A stretch of DNA of 64,000 nucleotides from VAZQ01 sp963840535 (lineage in GTDB: Bacteria > Pseudomonadota > Alphaproteobacteria > Rhizobiales > Xanthobacteraceae), in NCBI GenBank assembly GCA_963840535.1, contig CAWIZJ010000056.1, positions 124,001 through 188,000 on the forward strand. Direction: 5' to 3'. Positions 46,339 through 54,917 of this stretch are shown in pieces. Numbering within the stretch: position 1 is the stretch's first letter; each line of letters starts with the position of its first letter. The translations under genes and the position numbers were made by a program. The notes beneath the pieces are model-generated. The model did no database searches. It had not been told where the DNA came from and was given only the letters and a program-made list of their open reading frames with translations.

Positions 46339-47733
46339 ATGAGAACTTCAGGCATGGCGGCTGCCGCAATCCTCATGGCAGCCTTGGTACCAGGGTGGGC
46401 ACAGCAACGCGACGGCGCGCCTGCCCCCGCGCAAGCGACCGATCCCGCCGCCCTTCCGGACCAGGAGATCGGGCGGCGGTTCACGGTGCGGCCGGAAGAC
46501 CTGCCGGCCCCCTATGTCGGCCCGAAGGTCGCGGCTCGCCCGCTCGCTCTGCCCTATCAGGGCCAGGCGCCGCGCGCTCCCGACGGCTTCACCGTCACCG
46601 CATTCGCCACCAACCTCGCGCATCCGCGCCGTCTGCTGGTGCTCCCGAACGGCGACGTGATCGTGGCCGAGCAGCGAGCCGGATATCTGACGCTGCTGCG
46701 GGACGAGGACGGCGACGGCAAGGCGGACTGGATCCAGCGGCATGCCGAAGGCTTCAACGGACCTTACGGGATCGCGTGGCGGGACGATCACGTTCTGGTC
46801 GCAGACCAGGACGGGATATGGAAGGTGCCGCACCGGCTCGGGGCGCTGCGTGCGGGGCGCGGGGGTGTGCAGCAGAAGACCACCGACGTGCCGCCCGAGC
46901 AGCGCAAGCCCACGCCGCGGCTGGTGGGCGAGGAGATGATCACTGCGAAGGGCGTGTTCGGCATCGTGCAGGGCCACGCCAATCGCCCTCTCGCCATCGA
47001 TCCCAGGACCGGGGCGATGTTCGTCGGCGTCGGCTCCTCCGGCAATATCGGGGTCGAGCCCGAGGTCAAGGCGAGCATCCAGCGCTTCGACCCCGCCGGG
47101 ACGGGGCAGACCACGTTCGCCTCGGGCCTGCGCAATCCCTCCGGTCTCGCAATTCATCCCGAGACCGGCGACCTTTACACCGTGGTTCAGGAGCGCGACG
47201 GATTGGGGGACGGCCTGGTTCCGGACTTCCTCACCCGCGTCGGGCAGGGCGCATTCTACGGCTGGCCCTATGCCTATATCGGACAGAATCCGCAGCCCGG
47301 CTTCGCGCAGTTGCGGCCGGACAAGGTGAAGGCGTCCGTCGTTCCCGATCTCCTGTTCGAGGCGCATTCCTCGGCGATGGACATCGTGTTCTATGCCGGG
47401 GAGCAGTTCCCCGCCGGCTTTCGCGGCAGCGCCTTCGTGGCGTTGAAGGGCTCGTGGAACCGATCCGAGCCGACCGGGTACAAGGTCGTGCGCGTGCCGT
47501 TCAAGGACGGCCGGCCGGAAGGCTACTACGAGAATTTCGTGACCGGGTTCTGGCTTTCGGGCCGCAGCCCGGCGGAAGTGTGGGGTCGGCCCGCAGCGCT
47601 CGCAGTTACGCGCGACGGCTCGCTGCTGATCGCCGACGACACCGCCGGCACGATCTGGCACGTCTCCTATGCTGCCGCGCCGCGGCAATCCGGCCAGCCG
47701 CCGGCGGGTACCACCGGCGGCGCGCAACGCTGA
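46339..47733 (+). CDS. sorbosone dehydrogenase / PQQ-type beta-propeller protein
   Basis: 464 residues from the ATG at 46339 (GGAGGCGCAG upstream). The signal peptide is MAAAAILMAALVPGWAQQ. The six-bladed propeller of the GDH/sorbosone dehydrogenase family shows FATNLAHPRRLLVLPNGDVI, VAEQRAGYLTLLRDEDGDG, FASGLRNPSGLAIHPETGDL, FYGWPYAYIGQNPQPGF and RDGSLLIADDTAGTIWHVSY. It would oxidise a sugar or alcohol in the periplasm with PQQ, although binding residues cannot be confirmed by eye. It is intact and directly abuts a truncated receptor copy. Confidence 0.85.
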   Translation: MRTSGMAAAAILMAALVPGWAQQRDGAPAPAQATDPAALPDQEIGRRFTVRPEDLPAPYVGPKVAARPLALPYQGQAPRAPDGFTVTAFATNLAHPRRLLVLPNGDVIVAEQRAGYLTLLRDEDGDGKADWIQRHAEGFNGPYGIAWRDDHVLVADQDGIWKVPHRLGALRAGRGGVQQKTTDVPPEQRKPTPRLVGEEMITAKGVFGIVQGHANRPLAIDPRTGAMFVGVGSSGNIGVEPEVKASIQRFDPAGTGQTTFASGLRNPSGLAIHPETGDLYTVVQERDGLGDGLVPDFLTRVGQGAFYGWPYAYIGQNPQPGFAQLRPDKVKASVVPDLLFEAHSSAMDIVFYAGEQFPAGFRGSAFVALKGSWNRSEPTGYKVVRVPFKDGRPEGYYENFVTGFWLSGRSPAEVWGRPAALAVTRDGSLLIADDTAGTIWHVSYAAAPRQSGQPPAGTTGGAQR

Positions 47734-48260
47734 AGGCGAACGCGGGCAAGATGGCGCCTCGCGTGACGCGCGCGGCGGTGCTGAGGGATACCGGCGATCC
47801 CGCCGGGATCGGCCAGTGGGGCGCAATCCAGACCGCAGCTCCGTCGTTCGGGGTGGAGTTGCGCCCGGTCGATATGCGTGACGCCGGCGAGATCGAGCGC
47901 AGCCTCGCGTCATTCGCGGGCGGGTCGACTGACGGGCTGATCGTCACCTCGAGCGCGCCGGCCGCGGTTCATCGTGACCTGATCATCGCGCTTGCGGCTC
48001 GGCACCAGCTGCCCGCGGTCTATCCCGCTCGCTATTACACGACGAGTGGCGGACTGATCTCCTACGGGCCGATCCGGTCGATCAGTACCGGCGCGCCGCC
48101 GGTTACGTCGATCGCATCCTCAAGGGCGAGAAGCCAGCCGATCTGCCGGTGCAGGCGCCGACCAAATACGAGCCTGGTGATCAACCTCAAGACCGCCAAG
48201 GTGCTGGGCCTCGACGTGCCGGCGACGCTGCTCGCCCGTGCCGACGAGGTGATCGAATGA
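47734..48260 (+). pseudogene. 3' fragment of an ABC_sub_bind-family receptor
   Basis: Immediately after the sorbosone-dehydrogenase-like gene, the frame reads KMAPRVTRAAVLRDTGDPAG, AAPSFGVELRPVDMRDAGEI, LIIALAARHQLPAVYPARYY. After a frame change near 48070 and back near 48172 it ends VINLKTAKVLGLDVPATLLA and RADEVIE-stop. This is only the C-terminal half of a receptor most like the one at 37442. The 5' half and promoter are missing, so it arose by deletion or recombination. Confidence 0.75.
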
Positions 48261-48264
48261 TGGG

Positions 48265-49613
48265 GTGGATGGCCCCCTTGCGGCATCTGAGTGCCAAACT
48301 GCTGTCTGATGCGAATCAGCAGCGAACGGGAGCCATCCATGGGCGAGGTTACTACGATCGGTTTGGACTTGGCGAAGCATGTTTTTCAGGTGCACGGGGT
48401 CGACGCGAACGGAGCGACGGTTCTGCGCAAGCAGCTTCGGCGCAGCCAGGTGCTGGCGTTCTTCAGCCGGCTGCCGCGCTGTCTGGTGGGGCTGGAGGCC
48501 TGTGCAACGGCGCACTACTGGGCTCGGGAGCTGGGCGCGCTTGGCCACGAGGTGCGGCTGATGCCGGCGCAATACGTGAAGGCCTACGTTAAGCGCAACA
48601 AGAACGACGCGACGGATGCTGCGGCGGGTTGCGAGGCGGTCACGCGACCGACGATGCGGTTTGTGCCGGTCAAGACGGCTGACCAGCAAGCTGCTGTGCT
48701 GCTGCACCGCGGCCGGGAGCGGCTGGTTCGCCAGCGCACGGCGCTGGTGAATGCGCTGCGCGCGCATCTGGCGGAGTTCGGCGTGATCGCGCCGCAGGGC
48801 TTGCGCAATGTCAGCAAGCTGATTGCGGTCGTTCGCGACGAGGGCGATACCCGCCTGCCTGCTGTGGCGCGTCAGGTGCTGGAAGTGCTGGCCGCCCAGA
48901 TTGAGCAACTGGAGGCGGGGGTTGCGGCGCTCGAGAAGCAGCTCATGGCCTGGCACAAGAGCAATCCCGTCAGCCAGCGGCTGGCGACCATCCCCGGCAT
49001 CGGGCCGATCATCGCCACGGCGATTGCCGCCACGGTTGTGGAGCCGATCGCGTTCCGCAGCGGGCGCGAGTTCGCGGCGTGGCTGGGTCTGGTACCGCGG
49101 CAGAATTCGACCGGGGGCAAGACCCGCCTGGGCGGGATCTCCAAGCGCGGCAACCGGTATTTGCGGCGGCTGCTGATCAACGGCGCCAGCGCCAATCTGC
49201 TGCGCTCGAAGGCGACCAATGCCGATCCCTGGGTGATCGGGCTGCGCCGCCGGCGGCCGAGCCTGGTGGTGGCGGTGGCGCTGGCCAACAAGACGGCGCG
49301 CATCGCCTGGGCGGTGATGCACCGCAAAGAGGACTACCAGCGCATGGCCGCGGCGGCTTAGGCCGCCGGGTCACGCCCTGGAGCTTGCGAGAGAGCAATG
49401 ACGCGTGATGGCACAGTCGGTCGATCCGACGCAACCGAGACAACCTGGCGCACTCATCGGGACATCGATCCCGTTCGAATGATGAGGACTCGGTTCGCGG
49501 ACCCCATCAGGGCCAGCAGTCCATCCGGACTGCATCAACAGGCCGGACACATGACTGCAAGCGACCACTGCGCTGCACGCCCAAAGATCTCTTGCCAGGC
49601 GGGGGCCATCCAC
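48265..49613 (+). mobile_element. IS110-family (IS1111-type) insertion sequence
   Basis: The 13-base inverted repeats GTGGATGGCCCCC (48265-48277) and GGGGGCCATCCAC (49601-49613) bracket one transposase gene. This gives about 1349 bases; as IRs in the IS1111 group are subterminal, a few more bases may belong to each end. The left repeat begins four bases after the stop of the truncated receptor. No obvious target duplication is seen, as is usual in this group. The right non-coding part (49362-49600) is 240 bases. Confidence 0.75.
48339..49361 (+). CDS. IS110/IS1111 family transposase
   Basis: 340 residues, intact. It has the N-terminal DEDD catalytic domain (GLDLAKHVFQVHGVD, CLVGLEACATAHYWA, KRNKNDATDAAAG) and the C-terminal helix-hairpin-helix/serine region (LATIPGIGPIIATAIAATVV, FAAWLGLVPRQNSTGGKTRL, GGISKRGNRYLRRLLINGA). 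IS110 enzymes act through a RuvC-like plus serine domain, and in related elements they are guided by a bridge RNA from the element's non-coding end. Start at 48339 is preferred over an upstream frame. Confidence 0.93.
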   Translation: MGEVTTIGLDLAKHVFQVHGVDANGATVLRKQLRRSQVLAFFSRLPRCLVGLEACATAHYWARELGALGHEVRLMPAQYVKAYVKRNKNDATDAAAGCEAVTRPTMRFVPVKTADQQAAVLLHRGRERLVRQRTALVNALRAHLAEFGVIAPQGLRNVSKLIAVVRDEGDTRLPAVARQVLEVLAAQIEQLEAGVAALEKQLMAWHKSNPVSQRLATIPGIGPIIATAIAATVVEPIAFRSGREFAAWLGLVPRQNSTGGKTRLGGISKRGNRYLRRLLINGASANLLRSKATNADPWVIGLRRRRPSLVVAVALANKTARIAWAVMHRKEDYQRMAAAA

Positions 49614-49638
49614 ACATGAGAGTCCCGTGGCCCCTCGA

Positions 49639-50025
49639 TCAGATCGCCGACAGCCGCCAGGCGTATTGGTATCGCCCGTATTCGGTGCTGGTCACGCCGT
49701 TCCTGAGAGTGCCGGGGAACCGGTCCGGCGGCGTGACCACCGTCACCTTGAGAAAGTTCGTCTCTCCGGTCTTCAACAGGCCGGCATGTACGGCGGCGGC
49801 CCCGATCGTCGAATCGCCGCTGTAGACATCGGTGCCCCACAGCTGCCCCTCGGTTACGCCGGTGACGCGGAAATAGTAGGTAGCGCCAACCGTCTCACAC
49901 AGGCCATGCATGTTCGTCGGCGCGTCGGAAGCGACCAAGTTCCGTTCGAGCAGCCTGCGCAGCTGCCGCCGTGACAGTTTTTCGCGCTGGTCGAAATACG
50001 CGACAAGCTCTTGCACGACTTTCAT
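49639..50025 (-). CDS. small LCCL-domain protein
   Basis: 128 residues. A helical N-terminus (MKVVQELVAYFDQREKLSRR) is followed by an LCCL-type fold: YYFRVTGVTEGQLWGTDVYS, GDSTIGAAAVHAGLLKTGET, then TLRNGVTSTEYGRYQYAW. LCCL domains are best known in eukaryotes and are found singly in some bacteria, with unclear roles. There is no signal peptide. The gene ends 25 bases from the right repeat of the IS1111 element, so its downstream sequence was displaced by that insertion. Confidence 0.7.
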   Translation of the reverse strand: MKVVQELVAYFDQREKLSRRQLRRLLERNLVASDAPTNMHGLCETVGATYYFRVTGVTEGQLWGTDVYSGDSTIGAAAVHAGLLKTGETNFLKVTVVTPPDRFPGTLRNGVTSTEYGRYQYAWRLSAI

Positions 50026-50170
50026 GGTGCGTCGCCTCGTTGCATCGTGATGACCCGGCCGTAGGGCCAGGTGGAATGCCGTCTGATTGGATTTCGACAG
50101 ACGCTGCGCGATCTGGGCAATGTCGGCTTCGCATTCGGTGGCTGCTGCTTCTACGGCCACGGTGTCAATT

Positions 50171-50751
50171 TCAGCAGCGGGTCGGCCCGTTTCCTGGCGA
50201 CAACGTATTCCGTGCAGTAACCGAGGCTGGGCCAAGGACGCTCGCCTGCGCAACACGGGACGTGTCAGTCGCTGCGAGCCCCGGGTGTGTCCAATGAAAC
50301 GGCGGCTCGGCCGCGGCATGGGTCTTCGGCGGCGGCGTAAACGGGCGTTCGACGCTGCTGTGATTGAAGAACAGTTCCGTGATGAGCGCGTCGACCTTTT
50401 CGGCTGAGCAGCAGATCCTGGCGAGTTGTTCTTCGAATGCGAGTTGCGCCACGCCGCGCAAGGGCGAGGCTCTCGCATCGTTTCGACCTGCTCGCTCGCG
50501 AAGGAGTGTATCGGTCAGCTGCTTCTTGATGTCTCTGGCCTCGGTTGCGCGCCTGACGACGTTATGGCGCACGTCGCGGACGGCAGAATCGTCCGGTCGC
50601 GAATGGTGCACCATTTCTCGCGCTTTTCCTCCGGGTCGAGCGGCCGCTCATCCAGGAAAGCGATATCCCGTTCGGCCAAACGGACCGCAGCCTCGATGCG
50701 TGCACAGTCGGCGTCCTGGTCGCGCTCCGCTTCGATGAAGTTCTTGACCAT
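50171..50751 (-). CDS. hypothetical helical protein (frame break)
   Basis: The start MVKNFIEAERDQDADCARIE at 50751 leads into an acidic, helical segment (RLAERDIAFLDERPLDPEEK). After a frame change near 50580 it continues as ARDIKKQLTDTLLRERAGRN and FEEQLARICCSAEKVDALIT to a stop at 50171. No family is recognised and the C-terminal 50 residues look low in coding signal. It precedes the LCCL gene on the same strand. Confidence 0.35.
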
Positions 50752-51277
50752 GGCATTGCCCCCAATACATCGCTGGTCGGCGACGTATGATCACCGCATG
50801 GAGGCTGAGCCTTCTCTGACTGTCGGCATTTTCTGTGGCGGGAAGTGGCTGGCTCACCGTTATCCACAACAGTGAGGACAAGTAACGGGATAGGGGACCC
50901 GTCTAATCCCCGCCGCCCGGACTTGCTCGGCACTCGTGCCGAAGTTGATGCGACGCAGCAGCAACTCGGAGTGATCGGAAATCCCGAACCCGTTTTTCGT
51001 AATTGTATGTTGCGGCGAGACGAAACCGCGAGCATGGGTCTCAACTTGCGCCGCGGAAATGACTGCTGTGTGGAAGCTGCCGAGATTCGCAAACCAGCCG
51101 ACAGGGCTCGGCCTTTCGGTCAATAAGTTGTTGGAGACGAGGAAATTCCTGAATTTGTGCGAGCCGGGCTCGGCGCAGGTTGACCGCGGCTGACCAGGCA
51201 ATTGGGCCGGAAGAAAACTATTGACGACCCACCTAGTATGTAGTTTGCTGTACATGCTGCTGGCTCTCACCATTAGT
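50752..51277. other. intergenic region
   Basis: No gene was found on either strand. Toward the right end a TTGACG at 51219-51224 lies some 60 bases ahead of a strong hairpin terminator, which might delimit a short untranslated RNA. The remainder shows no repeats or structure that I can see. Confidence 0.3.
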
Positions 51278-51319
51278 CCCCGCCCCCGGGCCTTTTTTAG
51301 CTGCGGGCGGGGTTTTTTT
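51278..51319 (+). terminator. strong intrinsic terminator without an upstream gene
   Basis: CCCCGCCC (51278-51285) pairs perfectly with GGGCGGGG (51305-51312) and is followed by seven T residues. No plus-strand gene ends before it for several hundred bases, so it either ends a small RNA or acts as a leader terminator ahead of the small zinc-binding gene at 51405. Confidence 0.7.
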
Positions 51320-51404
51320 GGAGCCGATACCGATAGGAAGGTTCTTGCAGTTGAGCTGTCCGGGTCATGCGCAGGAAGGTTATGCCGGTCACGGTCACGA
51401 CGAG

Positions 51405-51602
51405 ATGAGGCCTGCCGGGCAAGCCACGTTCCAGCTCACCAGGAGGTGCGACTTTTGCCGCGGCCGTCTCGGGCTGATCATCCATCAATATTACCGGATG
51501 CGCTTTTGTTGCGAGGCTCACACGAGAGCCTACCGGCAGCGTCTTACTGACGACACCCGTGCCAAGATCCGGCGTCTCGCCCCGCTCGGGGCGGGGAACT
51601 AG
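51405..51602 (+). CDS. small zinc-finger-like protein
   Basis: 65 residues from the ATG at 51405. RRCDFCRGRLGLIIHQYYRM followed by RFCCEAHTRAYRQRL gives a C-x2-C...C-C-x2-H pattern likely to hold one zinc, then a basic helical tail. Similar short proteins occur widely in Bradyrhizobium relatives; function unknown. Its TAG stop lies exactly on the TA target of the adjacent IS630 element, but the flanking base also restores TAG, so the protein is unchanged by the insertion. Confidence 0.6.
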   Translation: MRPAGQATFQLTRRCDFCRGRLGLIIHQYYRMRFCCEAHTRAYRQRLTDDTRAKIRRLAPLGAGN

Positions 51603-52850
51603 TCGCCCGATTCAGTCAGATTGAAGGGTATAGATGCTTGAGTTTGATGCGTGCGTTGGGGGTTGTGAAGTGCCAGTTGGCCTTGGTGTTGTTGGCATTG
51701 CGGTCGTGTTCCCAGGCGGCCGTTTCGTCGATGAGGGTTTGTTTGTCGGGGATGCGGCGATCGAGGCACTGGGACGATAGGACGCCGAGTTCTGACTCCG
51801 CCAGATCGAGCCAACTGCCATGCTTTGGAGTGTAGTGCCATTCGAAGCGCTCGACCAGCCGCCTGGCTTCGGCGGCAGGAAAGGCTTCGTAGAGCGAAGC
51901 CTTGCCGTGAATGTTGAGATTGTCCTGGACCAGAACGATTGTCTTGGCGTTCGCGAAGTGGAGATCGGCCAAATCTTTCAAGACGTGAGCATAATCCACG
52001 GCGGTGCGGCGATCCGTGACTTTAACATGGCGCCAGCCTTCGAGCGGCGCAAACATCATGAAGAGGTTGGCGGTCCCGTTGCGCTCGTACTCGTAATCGA
52101 AACGGGCCGGGCGTCCCGCTTTCATCGAGATCGGCACACTCGTTTCGGCAATGAGCTGCTTTGAGGTCTCGTCCAGACAAACCAGCGGGCAATCGGGATC
52201 GCGTGGCCGCGTATAAACGGCCAGCACGTCTTCCATCGCCGCTACGAACGCGCTGTTGGCCTTCGGTGGGATGACCCATTGCTGTCGGCGATGGGGCTGG
52301 AGCGTGTTTTTTTTAGAACCCGCCAGATCGTGCTGTCACTGGCACGATCGACAATGTTGAGCTCCACGACTTTGTTCTCCAACAACCGCAAGGTCCAGCG
52401 CGCGCGTCCCTTGGGAGGTTTGGAGCATGCCAAGGCAATCAGCTTGGCCTCTTTCTCGCCGTCAAAAATCGGCGCGACGGCAGGCATTGCCCGTTGTTTG
52501 CGGCTCAATACAGCCTCAAAGCCCTCCTCCACCAGTTGCTTGCGCACCCGGTAAACCATGGACGGGCTGGCATCCAGAGCCTCGATGATCCGGCTGTCGC
52601 TCCACCCTTCACCCACCTCCGACACATCGGCCTTCAACAAGATCCGCGCCTTCAGCAGGCGTTTTGCTGGGCTCTTCCCCTTCCGAATCAGCGTCTCAAG
52701 CAGTTGGCGCTCCTCGCAGCTCAACCTCACGACATACGTCTTTACCGAAATCTCCTTCGCAGCCATGATTGCCTCCGTCGCCAATAGTGGCGATGAAAGC
52801 AAATCACCAAATCCTTACCAAATCCTTTCAAACTGGTTGAAGCGGGCGAC
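51602..52850 (-). mobile_element. IS630-family insertion sequence
   Basis: The 1249-base element is flanked by TA on both sides (51600-51601 and 52851-52852), the target duplication expected of IS630. The ends read TA-GTCGCCCGATTCAGTCAG on the left and, on the complement, TA-GTCGCCCGCTTCAACCAG on the right, giving imperfect terminal repeats of about 20 bases with the first nine identical. It contains one transposase gene in two frames. It sits between two small zinc-binding protein genes. Confidence 0.85.
51616..52766 (-). CDS. IS630 family transposase, probable programmed -1 frameshift
   Basis: The first frame (52766 to about 52305) encodes the helix-turn-helix half (LLKARILLKADVSEVGEGWS, ALDASPSMVYRVRKQLVEEG, RASDSTIWRVLKK). 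The second frame continues VIPPKANSAFVAAMEDVLAV and carries the DDE triad: VCLDETS, VLVQDNLNIHG and LDLAESELGVL. The switch lies at an A8 run (T-AAAAAAAA-C) read as CTA AAA AAA, a classic A-AAA-AAA slippery site, and a -1 slip gives exactly the needed frame. So the frame change is more likely programmed than an error. Corrected length is about 383 residues. Confidence 0.85.
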
Positions 52851-52926
52851 TAGGCGCGTTTCCGTTCGAATTGCCTTGCGCTACCCCAAACTGAACCGAT
52901 GCATAAACCACCGCTATGGCAATGGA

Positions 52927-53232
52927 ATGGCGCCTATTCGCTTTTTGTGCCCAAAGACAGGTCTACATGTGCGGGGCTGGATTGAGCACGGCCGGTCCGA
53001 CGACGGCGAGGGCACTCCATATCAATCCGTGACCTGTTTTGCCTGCCAGGGGACGCATACGGTCAACTGCAAGAGCGGCAAGACATGGTCAAGTCCGAGA
53101 ACTGCTGGATATTTTCGCTGGGGCGCATTCTTGAATGGCTGTGGTTTGAGCCCGACTTGGTTTTCGTACTCCCGATCGAGCTCTTCTCTGAACTTTCGGC
53201 GCCAATCTTTCAGGCAAGGACAGTCATCGTGA
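52927..53232 (+). CDS. small zinc-ribbon protein, 3' end altered
   Basis: The first 55 residues (APIRFLCPKTGLHVRGWIEH, then YQSVTCFACQGTHTVNCKSG) match a widespread small protein with a split zinc ribbon (one Cys in the first motif, CxxC in the second) that normally ends at about 60 residues with KTGK. Here the frame runs on for some 45 extra codons without coding character, so the native stop has probably been lost by a small indel near 53085. It lies 75 bases beyond the IS630 right end. Confidence 0.5.
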   Translation: MAPIRFLCPKTGLHVRGWIEHGRSDDGEGTPYQSVTCFACQGTHTVNCKSGKTWSSPRTAGYFRWGAFLNGCGLSPTWFSYSRSSSSLNFRRQSFRQGQSS

Positions 53233-53289
53233 TGGCTAGGCGACGACAGGGCAGTGGAAGGCCCAAAGGCGGGCCTCGTGCCCGCTCTT

Positions 53290-53514
53290 TTATTTTGGCT
53301 CAGTGTCAATCTCGATGTGACCGAACCGCGTGTCGTAGACGGCGCCCGTGATCGCGTTGACCACGACTGAGTGTATCGTGGTGGTAGCAGTGCTGGACAC
53401 AATGAGAATTTGGCCGACGACGGTGTCCGGTGGCGTGTCGGTCTTGCCATCGCTATGAGCGACGAAGAGGTTACTGGCAACGAGGAGAGAGACTGCAGGG
53501 GGTAATGGGTTCAT
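53290..53514 (-). CDS. hypothetical small protein
   Basis: 74 residues from the ATG at 53514. A short hydrophobic start (PLPPAVSLLVASNLFVAHSD) may be a weak signal peptide, followed by a beta-rich segment (VVGQILIVSSTATTTIHSVV). No family is recognised. Codon use is less GC3-biased than neighbours. It is only moderately supported. Confidence 0.35.
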   Translation of the reverse strand: MNPLPPAVSLLVASNLFVAHSDGKTDTPPDTVVGQILIVSSTATTTIHSVVVNAITGAVYDTRFGHIEIDTEPK

Positions 53515-53767
53515 GGTGCAATACCTCATGGAAACTCGAATCGATCCAATGCGCGGAGAATACCACATCGCGCACGTTGCAAGGAGTCTGCAGCCGCGCC
53601 TGGGACGCGTGTAGGGCGTGTTGGCGCGTCGCGACATGTCGATGTGCCGGTGACGCGCTCGACGCGCCTCAAGCGTTACGCGCGTCGAATGTCGCGCATT
53701 GTTGCCCAGGATGTTGCCCACGGGGTGACACGCGACAAGGCCGTTGAGCGTAAGTGGTTGATTTTGT

Positions 53768-53842
53768 TGGTGCCGGGTAGAGGATTTGAACCCCTGACCA
53801 ACGGTTTACAAAACCGCTGCTCTACCGCTGAGCTAACCCGGC
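53768..53842 (-). tRNA. tRNA-Thr (anticodon UGU)
   Basis: On the complement the 75-base sequence begins GCCGGGTTAGCTCAGCGG and ends with TTCAAATCC, the acceptor ACCCGGC, A and an encoded CCA. The acceptor stem (GCCGGGT/ACCCGGC), D arm, anticodon arm GCGGT-TTTGTAA-ACCGT and T arm all pair. The anticodon in the loop is TGT, reading ACA/ACG Thr codons. Confidence 0.95.
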
Positions 53843-53962
53843 AAAATGGGCACTTCCGATGGGGTCGCGGACGGATCCGCCACGGATTGCCACCGAGCCC
53901 CGACCCGGTGGGATTATCACTGCTCCCGGACCTTGGCAAACATCGCCTCGATGAGGCCAAGG

Positions 53963-54341
53963 CTAACTGGACGTGAGGTGTTTGGCAGCGACCTGGATTG
54001 CCCTGATATTGGCGCGCGCGCTCCGGCGCAGGTGCGGCGCGTTGAACCCCGCGGCCATGAAATACCGGTCGTCGACGCGCTCCACGTAACCGCGCTCGAT
54101 CAGCGCTTCCAAGTGCTCCGCGACGACATCCGGGAGCACCGATTGCGCGACCGATGCTGCTCGCGGTGGCAGGTCGCTGCGCCGTCTGCGCGAGCAGCAC
54201 ATGCGCGCCGGTCAGAAGCAGATCGAACGCATCCGCCGCCCCCAAATCGGGAACGTAGGTCTCGCGGGTATTGGTCAGAATCGTGATCAACGTCTGCGCG
54301 ATGATGGTGCGTTCGGCGGCAAACTTGATTGTGCTTGTCAT
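53963..54341 (-). CDS. winged-helix-like small protein (frame break)
   Basis: 126 residues after one correction near 54135. The N-terminal helical half is TSTIKFAAERTIIAQTLITI and DAFDLLLTGAHVLLAQTAQR. The C-terminal half resembles a MarR/ArsR-type winged helix: ATASSIGRAIGAP, then VVAEHLEALIERGYVERVDD and RYFMAAGFNA. This suggests a small DNA-binding regulator, but no partner gene or ligand site is evident. Confidence 0.5.
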
Positions 54342-54486
54342 GATCGGGGCTCCCTGACTGGCGCACGCGATCCGGCGGCGCTCGGCGATGGCGGCAGAGC
54401 GCACGGCGACTCGCCATCGCAAGATGGACCGGCGCAGGATCCGGTTCGCAGCCGGCCGTCCGACCTCGGCTGCTGCCCGACAATTC

Positions 54487-54672
54487 TAGAGCAGGAAATC
54501 GCTTGCAGTGAAGTTGATCGTGCCGACGCAGTGGATCTCGAAGTCGGCCTGGGCGTCACCGTCGGTGTCGCCGCTGATGACGGTTTCGCCGGACACGTGC
54601 GCGTAGCGCAGCTGCCAGGCGGTGCCGGACCAGGTCGCCGGTGCGTGGGCCCGAAGCTCCACGAAGTGCGCA
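54487..54672 (-). pseudogene. C-terminal relic of an RTX-type secreted protein
   Basis: About 60 codons on the complement read VELRAHAPATWSGTAWQLRY, GETVISGDTDGDAQADFEIH and TINFTASDFLL-stop. The SGDTDGDAQADFEI...FxxSDFLL pattern is the characteristic C-terminus of serralysin/RTX proteins exported by type I systems. No glycine-rich calcium repeats or upstream domain are found in any frame, so only the secretion tail remains. Confidence 0.5.
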
Positions 54673-54917
54673 GCTACCGCGACGTGTCGTGCATGGTATA
54701 TGCCGCGGCTGGCGCGATGTGACGGCGATCACACGAATGCGCTTTTTCACCGAGCGCGGGGGATTGGGAAAACCTGCGACAAGGCCACCGCCCTCACACC
54801 GCCCCGCCCTTGCCCCGCCCTCACGAGCGGCTCCACATTGCGCGCCGTTCTGCTAAGCTCCCCGTCGAGCCTTGCCCTCGGCATAGGGGGCACGTTCCAG
54901 CAGGGAGGAGAGAGAGC

